NCBI GenBank assembly: GCA_016200265.1
Contig: JACQFE010000066.1
Span: 1 to 50,065, forward strand
Origin: Planctomycetota bacterium
GTDB taxonomy: Bacteria > Planctomycetota > Phycisphaerae > UBA1845
Length of the DNA: 50,065 nucleotides
Direction of reading: 5' to 3'
Shown here piece after piece: positions 25,104 through 33,485 of the stretch. Both the position numbers and the translations under genes were made by a program. The first letter of the stretch is position 1; each line of letters begins with the position of its first letter. The notes below the pieces were generated by a model. That model had not been told where the DNA came from. It saw only the letters and a program-made list of their open reading frames with translations, and did no database searches.

Positions 25104-26204
25104 ATGGCGAACTCGAGACCCATTGCCAATGGAAAGCCTCGCCGGCCGCTCAACTACAAGCAGGCCGGCGTCGACGTCGATGCCAATACGCGCTGGGTCG
25201 GTGCGATTGAATCCGCGATGCGCAGCACCTATGGCCCGCGCGTGTTCAAAAATCGGCACGGCGGCTTCGCAGGCCTGTTCCGGCTCGATTACGACGAGAG
25301 CCTATTCCGTCGCAACTATCGCAAGCCAACGCTCGTCGGCTGCACCGACGGCGTGGGCACCAAGGTCCTGCTGGCCGTGGAAATGAACGATCTCTCCACC
25401 ATCGGCATCGACCTGGTGGCCATGAACGTCAACGATCTCATCACCTGTGGTGCGGAACCGCTCTTCTTTCTCGACTATCTCGCGGTGAACAAGCTTGATC
25501 CGGGACACTTGTTGCAAGTGATCGAGGGAATTGCCAACGGCTGTCGTCAGGCCGGTTGCGCCCTGCTCGGCGGCGAGACCGCCGAAATGCCCGACGTGTA
25601 CAGCGCGGGCGAGCTCGACCTTGCGGGCTTTGCTGTCGGCGTCGTCGAATTAAATCGGGTAATCAATGGTCCGAAGCATGTGTCACGCGGCGACATCGTC
25701 ATCGGCCTGCCCTCCAGCGGCATCCACTCCAACGGATACTCGCTCGTTCGCAAGCTCATCCAGGCCGGCGGATGCAAGCTCGATCGACACTATGACGATC
25801 TCGGCGAAACGCTCGGCGCCGCCGTTCTGCGACCCACGCGAATTTACGTCAAAGCCGTTCAGGCCGTCATCCGCGGATACAAGCGAAAGCAGGTCATCAC
25901 CGGCATGGCCCACATCACCGGCGGCGGATTGCTCGAAAACATCTCACGCGTAATTCCGACAAAGTGCGACGTGGTGCTTACTCGATCGGCCTGGCACGTC
26001 CCGCCGATCTTTGAGTTCCTCCGCAAACTCGGCACGACGCAAAAGGAAATGTACAAGGTCTTCAACATGGGGTTGGGTTTCGTGCTCGTCGTCAAGCCGT
26101 TCTACATAGAAGGCGTGATGCGCATCCTCAAACGCGCTCGCGAAAAACCGCTTATCGTCGGTCGCATTGAACGCGGAACGCAAACGGTAAGATTTGAAGA
26201 ATGA
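25104..26204 (+). CDS. purM: Phosphoribosylformylglycinamidine cyclo-ligase (AIR synthase)
   Basis: About 366 residues. PurM closes FGAM to aminoimidazole ribotide with ATP in purine synthesis. Signatures: LNYKQAGVDVDA, the conserved GCTDGVGTKVLLA, IGIDLVAMNVNDLITCGAEP, LLGGETAEMPDVY, IGLPSSGIHSNGYSLVRK and HITGGGLLENISRV. The enzyme is slightly long because of a 20-residue N-terminal extension. ATG 25095 is an alternative start. There is no Shine-Dalgarno sequence; TACAAT ends seven bases before 25104, so leaderless translation is possible. No other pur gene is in the window. Confidence 0.95.
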   Translation: MANSRPIANGKPRRPLNYKQAGVDVDANTRWVGAIESAMRSTYGPRVFKNRHGGFAGLFRLDYDESLFRRNYRKPTLVGCTDGVGTKVLLAVEMNDLSTIGIDLVAMNVNDLITCGAEPLFFLDYLAVNKLDPGHLLQVIEGIANGCRQAGCALLGGETAEMPDVYSAGELDLAGFAVGVVELNRVINGPKHVSRGDIVIGLPSSGIHSNGYSLVRKLIQAGGCKLDRHYDDLGETLGAAVLRPTRIYVKAVQAVIRGYKRKQVITGMAHITGGGLLENISRVIPTKCDVVLTRSAWHVPPIFEFLRKLGTTQKEMYKVFNMGLGFVLVVKPFYIEGVMRILKRAREKPLIVGRIERGTQTVRFEE

Positions 26205-26212
26205 GAATCACT

Positions 26213-27412
26213 TCAATCGGGTTGTCCTCTTTGGAGTCCGCCTCTTTGGGAGGTTGCAGGCTCGTCCACGCGCAACATGCCGGCTCGCGCCACGAATATC
26301 GCCAGCGCGACCAGAACGGTGAAGTACAGTGGAATCAGGTAGCGGGTGCGGACCACGATGGCCGAGCAGCCCAGCAGGCCGAAGCCCAGGCTCAGCGCAT
26401 AGCTCGTTCGCACCACGCGGCGGACCGACCAGCCCCGGTCGATCAGTTGGTCATAATAATGACTTCGGTCTCCGAGCATCAGCTTTCGACCAGCTCGAGA
26501 GCGGCGAACAAGCGTCAAGACCATGTCACAGAGTGGTAGCCCGAACACCATCAAGGCGCCGCAAAGCCAGCGAATCGCGTGCGACTGAGCGAACAGGAGG
26601 ATCAGCACCGCGGCGTTCATCCCCAGCAGCATCGACCCCGCATCCCCCATGAACATGCGGGCCGGATTGCGGTTGTATGGCAGGAATCCCAACGACGCTC
26701 CCATCAGTGCGAAGGACAGCACGATGCGGGCAGTGTTCAAGGGCAACACTTGCTCGTCACCGTGCAGGTGCATGTGAACGGCCAGAGCAAGGAACCCCGC
26801 GGCCGCGATCCCCATGACTCCGGCGCAAAGACCGTCCAGACCGTCAATGAGATTCACCGCATTGCAAGAGCCCATAACGAAAAGCGTGGTGATGCCGATC
26901 GCGGACGCCACTCGAAACCACGCTTGCTCCTGTGGCAGGAATCGCTCCAGGAAACGAACGAAGCCGAGAAACCCGTCGTGGCCCATGCCGAAACCAAGGA
27001 GGATCGCCGTCACAACGCCGAGCCCGGCGAGCTTTGCGCCCGGGCGAATTGAAACCAGGTCATCGATCAATCCCAACAGGGTCGCGGCGATTCCGGCCAG
27101 GATTATCCCCACCATTCCCCAGGTTCTCAGAATCGGATGGAGCTCAGTCAGCGGCCACGGATAGTCCGGACGGTATAGCCGGAGCGCCAATGCCAAACCG
27201 GCCACCCAACCAAGTAGAATCCCGATGCCGCCAAGGTAGGGAACCGGGAGCTTATGAGGCTTCAACCAATCGTCGGGACGATCAACGACGTTCCAACGGA
27301 GGGCCGCGCGTCGACAGAACGGTCCCACTGCGAGAGTCACGGCGAATGAGCATGCCGCGATCCACCAGTAAGCCCGAATAATATCAACGACCGTAATGCT
27401 GGTTTGCGGCAA
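26213..27412 (-). CDS. Polyprenyl-phosphate sugar-1-phosphate transferase (WecA/TagO-like)
   Basis: A 399-residue multi-pass membrane enzyme of the MraY/WecA family. It moves an N-acetylhexosamine-1-phosphate onto undecaprenyl phosphate to start surface polysaccharide synthesis. Signatures in order: VDRPDDWLKPHKLPVPYLGG, the catalytic NAVNLIDGLDGL, the MFMGDAGSMLLG motif and the cytoplasmic loop LGDRSHYYDQLIDRGWSVRR, where the HYYDxL form points to WecA-type rather than MraY. The first available start is TTG 27412, with GGTGGG upstream. It ends eight bases after the convergent purM gene. Confidence 0.92.
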   Translation of the reverse strand: MPQTSITVVDIIRAYWWIAACSFAVTLAVGPFCRRAALRWNVVDRPDDWLKPHKLPVPYLGGIGILLGWVAGLALALRLYRPDYPWPLTELHPILRTWGMVGIILAGIAATLLGLIDDLVSIRPGAKLAGLGVVTAILLGFGMGHDGFLGFVRFLERFLPQEQAWFRVASAIGITTLFVMGSCNAVNLIDGLDGLCAGVMGIAAAGFLALAVHMHLHGDEQVLPLNTARIVLSFALMGASLGFLPYNRNPARMFMGDAGSMLLGMNAAVLILLFAQSHAIRWLCGALMVFGLPLCDMVLTLVRRSRAGRKLMLGDRSHYYDQLIDRGWSVRRVVRTSYALSLGFGLLGCSAIVVRTRYLIPLYFTVLVALAIFVARAGMLRVDEPATSQRGGLQRGQPD

Positions 27413-27622
27413 GCGTGCCCACCCGGAATCCGATCGGGCGGCGCAGGAACACTCCCACCGATTTGCGCCCGAACAGATCCATTGTCACCAACTATGTGAG
27501 ACCGGCAAGAAAACATTCGATGGCCATGCCAAGATCATAACGTTCTCCTCCAAACTATCGACGATTTTGAGCCGGCTTATGTCACTCAATGGGGCGACCT
27601 GATCTCCTGAACGTCCGGGAAA

Positions 27623-28654
27623 TCACCGTTCCGTCGATGCTCGCCATTCCTCATCGCCTTGAAGTCGCTTATAAAGCTCCGGCCGGAGGAAATGCAGAAT
27701 CGCGCCAATGGGACGCCTCAAATGCAACTTGCACGCAAATGGATGGGGAGTGAAGCCGAGTGAACGCTTGAAAGCCTCCAAGGACTCGATCCGGCTCAAT
27801 AGACTATAGTGTGCGCGAATGGCTCCCGCCTGCGCCGCTGATCGAAGGGCGAGAAAGATCAAGCCGTCATTGGGCCGTCCGCTCACCCGATCCGAATGCG
27901 ACGCAATCGCGTCGATGTAGATAGTTTCATCGAGAACTCGCGCAATCATCCAGGCACAAAGGAGTCCGCGACCGCCTGATTCACGCGCGGCAATCACCGT
28001 GCTGCCGGGCATTTGGGCCAACTCCGCCCAGCTTTGCCCGAATTCTTCGGCTCCCATCGTGCGATTCCAGCCGGTGCGTTGGACATGGCTGTTCCAGACG
28101 ACACGAGCTTCTTCGGCAATCGCAGCGTCGTCAGGCCGCACGACTTCATAACGAAGTTCTCGAAGTGCGCGACGAACGGCGCGTCGCTTGTCACGATCGA
28201 TTCGGTCGAGGCCATAACCATGGAGATCGGAGATGACGTTTTGCCGTACAATGGAATTTGATTCGGCTTCGATCGTCGGAAATTGCCAACCGAGAAGCAT
28301 CGGGCGCGGTCGGACGCTCGCGGCGTTCGTGATCGGCCTGAAGAAATCGACCGGCCAGGCGAAGTACGGCTTGACCATCCACCACCAACGCCCGGTCGAA
28401 TCCTGAATCGGCTTTTGGCGACGAAATCGCCGCGTGAGGCCATTGTAGTACCACCAGAATTCGTTGTGTTGGACGGTGCAAACGGCTCGGCAATAGGCGT
28501 CAATGGTCGTCTTCGCGAGCGGCAGCGAGTGGAACTCGGTGTCGACTACGCCCGAATTGGAGGAGCTTGAATCATCAGCCTTCTGCATTTCGTGGCTCAT
28601 CGCCGATCGGTCGCCGTCAGACATTTGCACATTCATTTCGCTTTGCGCGTTCAT
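27623..28654 (-). CDS. FemAB/GNAT-like acyltransferase
   Basis: About 343 residues with no signal peptide. It has two tandem GNAT-like halves as in FemAB or BioF2-like proteins: DKRRAVRRALRELRYEVVRP, then the acyl-binding part GRGLLCAWMIARVLDETIYI, DAIASHSDRVSGRPNDGLIF and SRIESLEAFKRSLGFTPHPF. Such enzymes add amino acids or acyl groups to cell-wall or exopolysaccharide precursors. The start is placed at ATG 28654 because the longer frame (to 28762) would cross the divergent ribF start. It is near the WecA-like gene, consistent with an envelope role (inference). Confidence 0.75.
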   Translation of the reverse strand: MNAQSEMNVQMSDGDRSAMSHEMQKADDSSSSNSGVVDTEFHSLPLAKTTIDAYCRAVCTVQHNEFWWYYNGLTRRFRRQKPIQDSTGRWWWMVKPYFAWPVDFFRPITNAASVRPRPMLLGWQFPTIEAESNSIVRQNVISDLHGYGLDRIDRDKRRAVRRALRELRYEVVRPDDAAIAEEARVVWNSHVQRTGWNRTMGAEEFGQSWAELAQMPGSTVIAARESGGRGLLCAWMIARVLDETIYIDAIASHSDRVSGRPNDGLIFLALRSAAQAGAIRAHYSLLSRIESLEAFKRSLGFTPHPFACKLHLRRPIGAILHFLRPELYKRLQGDEEWRASTER

Positions 28655-28729
28655 TTTCGTGGTCGCAGGTGTATCGGGCAATGGGACATAGTGACATAAG
28701 CGGCCGAATGCGCTATCTTTCGGGGAACT

Positions 28730-29713
28730 ATGTTCACGATTCACGGCCTGGACAACGCCCATTTAGACGTCGATCGATGCGTTCTCACGGTCGGCAATTT
28801 CGACGGCGTGCATCTTGCGCACCAGCGTTTGATCGCCGAGGCACTTCAGGCCGCTGAAGCATTTGGTGTGCCGGCAATCGCCCTGACATTCGATCCGCAT
28901 CCATTGACAATCGTTGCTCCTGCCCGCGCACCCGTCAGACTTTGCACGCTGTCCGACAAGCTTGCCTGGCTTGATTTCGCCCGACTCGATGGGGCGGTCG
29001 TGGCCCGCAGCGAGCCCCAATTGCTCAGTACGGAGCCGGAAGCATTTGTTCGAGACGTGCTCGTCGCGAAGTTCCATCCAACTTGCATCATCGAAGGGCC
29101 AACGTTCGGCTTTGGGCGCGGTCGCAAGGGTACTCCTGAATTACTTCGGCAAATGGGGCCGGCACTGGACTTCTCGGTTCGTATTGTAGAGCAGGTCACG
29201 GTCGACGCCGACGGCGAAACAGTCACTGTGTCGAGTTCATTGATCCGGGGTCTTGTCCGCGGCGGCGACATGTCGCGCGCGGCGCTTTGCCTGGGGCGAC
29301 CCTACCAAGTCACAGGGATGGTCATTCGTGGTCACGGGCGCGGACGCAAGCTTGGCTTCCCGACGGCCAATCTTGGGAAGATCGAGCAACTCATCCCCGC
29401 TGACGGCGTCTACTCCGGTCGCGCGAATGTCGGCGACAGCTCTTGGCCTTGCGCGGTCAGCATCGGCTCGACGCCCACCTTTGGGGCGAACGAGGCGCGG
29501 CAGGTCGAAGTGTATTTGCTCGATTTTGACGGCGATTTGTATGGCGAAGAATTGCGGGTTGAGTTTGACCAGATGCTGCGCCCGCAGCAGAAATTCGCGT
29601 CGCTCACGGAATTGAGCGACCAATTGCTTCGCGACGTGCAGCAGGTTCGCAATGGGGCTGCGGCATTTGATTCCTGCACGCCGCGCGTGCATCGATATGA
29701 GGCGACGGCATGA
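28730..29713 (+). CDS. ribF: Bifunctional riboflavin kinase / FAD synthetase
   Basis: 327 residues. The N-terminal FMN adenylyltransferase domain has TVGNFDGVHLAHQRLI (the usual GH is AH here) and the VSSSLIRGLVRGGDMSRA segment. The C-terminal flavokinase domain has GRKLGFPTANL with the PTAN motif and the VEVYLLDFDGDLYGEELRV strand. It makes FMN and then FAD from riboflavin. GGGGA lies three bases before the ATG. Its stop overlaps the nrnA start as ATGA, so the two are almost certainly co-transcribed and translationally coupled. Confidence 0.96.
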   Translation: MFTIHGLDNAHLDVDRCVLTVGNFDGVHLAHQRLIAEALQAAEAFGVPAIALTFDPHPLTIVAPARAPVRLCTLSDKLAWLDFARLDGAVVARSEPQLLSTEPEAFVRDVLVAKFHPTCIIEGPTFGFGRGRKGTPELLRQMGPALDFSVRIVEQVTVDADGETVTVSSSLIRGLVRGGDMSRAALCLGRPYQVTGMVIRGHGRGRKLGFPTANLGKIEQLIPADGVYSGRANVGDSSWPCAVSIGSTPTFGANEARQVEVYLLDFDGDLYGEELRVEFDQMLRPQQKFASLTELSDQLLRDVQQVRNGAAAFDSCTPRVHRYEATA

Positions 29714-30747
29714 ACTCAATGGACGACAAGTCAATTGCAGACGCCGCGAAATTTTTGTCGAACATTTGTCGCCCGCTGCTGATCTCGCATGAAAAACCTG
29801 ACGGAGACGCACTTGGATCACTCGTTGCTCTTCGTTCGATGTTTTGGGCGCGCGGCATTCAAGCAACTGCAATGTTGTTCGATGCGACTCCCGAGCGCTA
29901 CAAGGGATTCGTCCGGGGTGACGCGTTCGCATATTTTTCTGCTCCTACGACGGGAAAAATACTCGCAGAATCTGATGCGATTGTGATTCTCGATACCTGC
30001 GCATACTCCCAACTCCGGCCGATCGCCGATTGGCTTCGAAATTCCAGCGTGCCGAAGCTCGTGTTCGATCATCATCAGACGCGCGAGGATCTTGCGGATG
30101 GCTACGTGATCGATGCTTCGGCGGCCGCCACATGTCTGATTCTGTATGAATTCGCGAGGATGACAAGATGGAATCTCGACAATGACGCCATCAATGCGCT
30201 CTTCATCGGCATCGCCACGGACACCGGCTGGTTCAGGCATTCAAACACTGACGGAAGAGCGCTGTCCGCTGCGGCCGAGCTGAGCGCTCGCGGCGTTCGA
30301 CCGTTTGAGCTGTTTCAGTCACTCTATCAGCAGGATTCAGCGGCCCGCGTGAAGTTGCTGGGAGCGGCGCTGGCGTCGCTGGAATTGCACGAAAATGGCT
30401 TGGCGGTGATGACGCTGGATCGCGGGGCGTTCGCGGGAACCGGTGCGACGCCAGCGGACACCGAGGACATCGTTAACGAGCCGCTGCGAATCGCAACGGT
30501 TATCGCTTCGATTCTTTTCGTCGAACAGGAGGACGGTATCGTCCGCGTGAATTTCCGCAGCAAGCCGCCAATCGGAACCGCCAAGATGACAACACCTGAT
30601 TTTGACGTGGCCTCACTTGCGGCGACGTTCGGCGGTGGCGGTCATCGGCGTGCGGCGGGCGCTAGAATCAATGGCCCGATTTCAAGGGTGAAACAACAGG
30701 TGATCGCCAAAGCGATAGCCGTCATCGCCGGCGCTAAATCCGTGTGA
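29710..30747 (+). CDS. nrnA: DHH-family oligoribonuclease / pAp phosphatase
   Basis: 345 residues of the DHH/DHHA1 family. NrnA degrades short oligoribonucleotides and dephosphorylates pAp. Signatures: ISHEKPDGDALGSLVAL with metal ligands, VILDTCAYSQL, the DHH motif VFDHHQTREDL, GIATDTGWFRHSNT and the DHHA1 FGGGGHRRAAGARI at the C-terminus. The metal ligands all look intact. It overlaps ribF by ATGA. The 3' end overlaps the convergent acyltransferase gene by 14 bases. Confidence 0.94.
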   Translation: MNSMDDKSIADAAKFLSNICRPLLISHEKPDGDALGSLVALRSMFWARGIQATAMLFDATPERYKGFVRGDAFAYFSAPTTGKILAESDAIVILDTCAYSQLRPIADWLRNSSVPKLVFDHHQTREDLADGYVIDASAAATCLILYEFARMTRWNLDNDAINALFIGIATDTGWFRHSNTDGRALSAAAELSARGVRPFELFQSLYQQDSAARVKLLGAALASLELHENGLAVMTLDRGAFAGTGATPADTEDIVNEPLRIATVIASILFVEQEDGIVRVNFRSKPPIGTAKMTTPDFDVASLAATFGGGGHRRAAGARINGPISRVKQQVIAKAIAVIAGAKSV

Positions 30748-31726
30748 TGAGCGAAGGGTTCTCGCGTAAGAACACTTCGACATGCCCTGCGTATTTCTGC
30801 ATCGCCTCACGAATCGCCGATTCTTCATCATTAACGATTTCGGGGTCAATCAGCCATTCCACCAGCCGCATCCGATAGTGAAAGTTCTTCTCAGGGATAA
30901 GGAAACCCTGCACAATGGGAGCCTTGCAACGAAGGGCCGCCCACATCGGACCCGACAGAAAGAGCTTCCGTTCGCCGAGAAACGTCACTTCTTCCATTTT
31001 TTGATTCGGATGTCGCGCGCGGCTGACGTCCATCGCGCTGCCGAGCAAATAGCCTTCCTTGAAACAGCGGAAAATCTCCCGCGGAAACGAATCTGAGAAG
31101 ATAATTCGCGAGCGGCCAAACTCGGGATATTTCCGGTCAAATCGCTGTTGAATGAATCGCCTCAGTCCGCCTTCGCGGCGATCACGCACACCGACCACCT
31201 TATAGCCGCGAAGGCAGAGGAGCATCCCCACGACATGGATCGAGCTTTGGTGGGCAAGGGCGACATAAACTCCGCGGCCGCGATCAACGACCTGGTGAAG
31301 CAACTCTTCGTTGTCGATTATCAGCATTGTTTCGGCTTGGGGGCGCGGTATGCAATCAAAGATCATGTAAAACAATTTGTCGCAACGGCTGCGCATGAAA
31401 TGCTCGCGAGATTGTTGAAGTCGTTCACCCAGCGTCGGCTTCCGGCCTAACACTCGCGCCAACGCCGCGTAGAAGCGCCACCTTCGCCTAAAATTGACGA
31501 GCCATTCGCACGTGCCGAATGCCCGACCGAACCAATAAAGCCCTGTCGGCCGAAGAACCAGGAGCATTGCGCTCAAGGTTCCATGCGTCGTGGAGAATGC
31601 AAACCGCTGCCAGCGTGACAAGTCCGGCGTATTTGATTCCGAGTCCGTATCACGTCCTGCTTCCGGTTCGGGCGTAATCGCGGTGGTCGGAGGCCGCTCG
31701 GACGTGGTTGAAATCAAATCAGCCAT
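30734..31726 (-). CDS. LpxL/HtrB-like lysophospholipid acyltransferase
   Basis: 330 residues. The overall pattern fits the LpxL/HtrB acyltransferases that add a secondary acyl chain to lipid A-like acceptors at the inner membrane: GVYVALAHQSSIHVVGMLL (motif I region), KVVGVRDRR, IIFSDSFPREIFRCFKEGYL, SAMDVSRARHP and APIVQGFLIPEKN. The N-terminal helix is replaced by a weakly hydrophobic segment (GTLSAMLLVLRPTGLYWFG). Motif I is normally HxxxxD/E; here it reads HQSSIH, so the acidic partner is missing, and activity is uncertain. No Shine-Dalgarno sequence; taaatt ends seven bases before the ATG. Confidence 0.8.
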   Translation of the reverse strand: MADLISTTSERPPTTAITPEPEAGRDTDSESNTPDLSRWQRFAFSTTHGTLSAMLLVLRPTGLYWFGRAFGTCEWLVNFRRRWRFYAALARVLGRKPTLGERLQQSREHFMRSRCDKLFYMIFDCIPRPQAETMLIIDNEELLHQVVDRGRGVYVALAHQSSIHVVGMLLCLRGYKVVGVRDRREGGLRRFIQQRFDRKYPEFGRSRIIFSDSFPREIFRCFKEGYLLGSAMDVSRARHPNQKMEEVTFLGERKLFLSGPMWAALRCKAPIVQGFLIPEKNFHYRMRLVEWLIDPEIVNDEESAIREAMQKYAGHVEVFLRENPSLITRI

Positions 31727-31938
31727 TCAAACCAATTTATCCGTTACATGAAAAACCCTCAAGAAAGTGGGTCCAGTGCCGCATCTCGATTTCGTCGAAC
31801 ACGAATTACAAACCAAACCTGTTACGTGCCCCCTTCGTCCCCTTTATCAAGGAGGGAGGCAATATGACATGCCGGCACGCGCCTCATTTGGAATTCATAT
31901 CACTTCATTCTTGATGACAATGGAGTAAACTTCGCATC

Positions 31939-32814
31939 ATGCTCAAAGCGGGACCATTTGAAATCTATTCCGTGCAAACCGGCACGTTTCGTCTCGATGG
32001 CGGCGCAATGTTCGGCGTCGTTCCGAAGACGCTCTGGTCGCAGCCGACCCCGTGCGATGAACTGAATCGGATTTATTTAAGCACGCGGACGCTAATTGCC
32101 GTGGATCGCGCAAATCGACGCGTGGTCATCGCCGATACCGGCTGTGGGTCGAAATGGAGCACGAAGGAGGCCGACCGCTTCGCAATTCAGCATGACGGCG
32201 ACGCGATCACACGGGCGTTATCATCGCTCGGCCTGACGAATGAAGACATTACCGACGTGGTGGTCACACACCTGCACTTTGATCACAACGGCGGGCTGAC
32301 CGATTGGGCGGACAAGACCGGCGGCAAGACCGTGCCCAAATATCCGCGGGCGACGCATTGGCTCCATCGCAAGCATTGGGAGCATGCCCAGTCGCCGACG
32401 CTCAAGGACCGTGCATCGTTCCTGCGTCCGGATTTCGAAGGACTATATGAGGCCGGCCTGCTCAAGCTTGTCGAAGGTGACGGTCCGCCGCCGCCGTTTG
32501 AGGGGCTTGCCTGGTTCCTATCCCATGGCCACACGACGTATCATCTCCATCCGCTCTTCGGCGCGGGCCGTGAGCGCGTGCTTTTCATCGGCGACCTCGT
32601 TCCCACCGCCGCTCATCTGCGACTGCCGTGGGTGATGGCCTACGACCTGCGACCACTGGTCACCATTCAGGAAAAAGAAGACATCTTCCGGCATTGCCTC
32701 GACGACGGCTGGGTGCTGGCATTTGCCCATGATCCCGCAGTTGCGGGCACGGCGATCGATGGAACTCCCGATCGTGCGATTGCCTCAAGGCCGCTGCCGC
32801 TGGAGATTTCGTAG
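31939..32814 (+). CDS. MBL-fold metallo-hydrolase
   Basis: 291 residues of the metallo-beta-lactamase fold. The zinc-binding HxHxDH motif is THLHFDHNGG. Later ligands are in LSHGHTTYHLHPLF, then LFIGDLVPTAAHL (aspartate) and AFAHDPAV (final histidine). No signal peptide. The family includes lactonases and hydrolases with diverse substrates, so the substrate cannot be told. The upstream 200 bases carry no gene. It is convergent with the interrupted zinc-finger membrane gene. Confidence 0.92.
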   Translation: MLKAGPFEIYSVQTGTFRLDGGAMFGVVPKTLWSQPTPCDELNRIYLSTRTLIAVDRANRRVVIADTGCGSKWSTKEADRFAIQHDGDAITRALSSLGLTNEDITDVVVTHLHFDHNGGLTDWADKTGGKTVPKYPRATHWLHRKHWEHAQSPTLKDRASFLRPDFEGLYEAGLLKLVEGDGPPPPFEGLAWFLSHGHTTYHLHPLFGAGRERVLFIGDLVPTAAHLRLPWVMAYDLRPLVTIQEKEDIFRHCLDDGWVLAFAHDPAVAGTAIDGTPDRAIASRPLPLEIS

Positions 32815-32835
32815 ACAGCGATTGCAAGAAGAGAG

Positions 32836-33213
32836 TTAGGCGCGAGCCATCGAGATGGCTCGCAACAGGATGTAGAGAATGGTCCATCCGCAGATAAAGT
32901 AGAGCGTTCCCATTCGCCCCCAAATAGCTGCCGAGGCTGCGAGACCGGCCGGAAAGATAATTGCAGTGGCAAGTCCCACGCGCAAACCCACACGATTCTT
33001 TCGGATTGCTTCCGCTTGAGCAGCCGAGACGATCGTCTCCGCACACTCAGGACACGGATATCCGACTCGCAGCGTGCAGAGGTTGTAGCGGCACTTATGA
33101 CAAAGTTGATCGCTTTCGATAATTGCTCCGGAAACAGACCCGGGGGGTTGCGTAACTTGATTGCCGACTGAGCCGCGTCCCTGACACAGTTTGCAATCGC
33201 CCCAAAGTAACTT
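32836..33213 (-). pseudogene. Downstream part of interrupted zinc-finger membrane protein
   Basis: In the same frame as the 71-residue gene upstream and directly after its TGA, 125 sense codons run to TAA at 32836 with no ATG, GTG or TTG in the first 75 codons or so. The translation is clearly protein-like: GDCKLCQGRGSVGNQ, then CHKCRYNLCTLRVGYPCPEC (a two-pair zinc ribbon), then two hydrophobic helices (VGLATAIIFPAGLAASAAIW and TLYFICGWTILYILLRAI). It mirrors the first part (CPACNGRGE). It reads as the second half of one 196-residue protein cut by a nonsense codon. Confidence 0.7.
32842..32863. repeat. Perfect 10-bp palindrome with 2-base loop
   Basis: gcgagccatc and gatggctcgc flank ga. 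It lies at the 3' end of the interrupted gene, between convergent genes. It may act as a transcription-ending or mRNA-stabilising hairpin, although no T-run follows on either strand. Confidence 0.5.
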
Positions 33214-33429
33214 TCACCACGCGAATACCACAATGAACGGGCCTAAGACCGACATTTGAATAATCGCGTCATTCGTGTACGCTCTGTTCGTGGTTGGTAT
33301 GTCAACGATGCGCGGCCAGTAAAACCAACATATTAAGAATCCTGCAGCTGTCGCGAGTATCGGGAATAGAAAATCAGTCGTCTCTCCGCGACCGTTACAA
33401 GCTGGACATGTCTGCGTCGAATCGTCCAT
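33214..33429 (-). CDS. N-terminal part of interrupted CxxCxGRG membrane protein
   Basis: 71 residues: MDDSTQTCPACNGRGETTD (a DnaJ-like CxxCxGxG zinc half-site), a membrane helix (PILATAAGFLICWFYW), a 20-residue loop, and a second helix ending IVVFAW at TGA 33214-33216. The same frame continues after TGA with KLLWGDCKLCQGRG, a second CxxCxGRG half-site placed symmetrically. A TGG to TGA change would explain the break. If the short form is translated it would be a two-helix protein with only half the zinc site. Confidence 0.6.
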   Translation of the reverse strand: MDDSTQTCPACNGRGETTDFLFPILATAAGFLICWFYWPRIVDIPTTNRAYTNDAIIQMSVLGPFIVVFAW

Positions 33430-33485
33430 TTGATCGCTGATTTGTAGCGATTTCGATGAACTCTAGCAATGCCGAATCAGACAGT

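Noticed and set aside
33214..33216. TGA reassigned to tryptophan genome-wide
   Set aside because: Several clear genes in the window end in TGA, and tryptophan is encoded by TGG throughout.
32667..33233. 188-residue minus-strand frame
   Set aside because: Its translation is not protein-like; the neighbouring frame with paired cysteines and helices is the real coding frame, interrupted by TGA.
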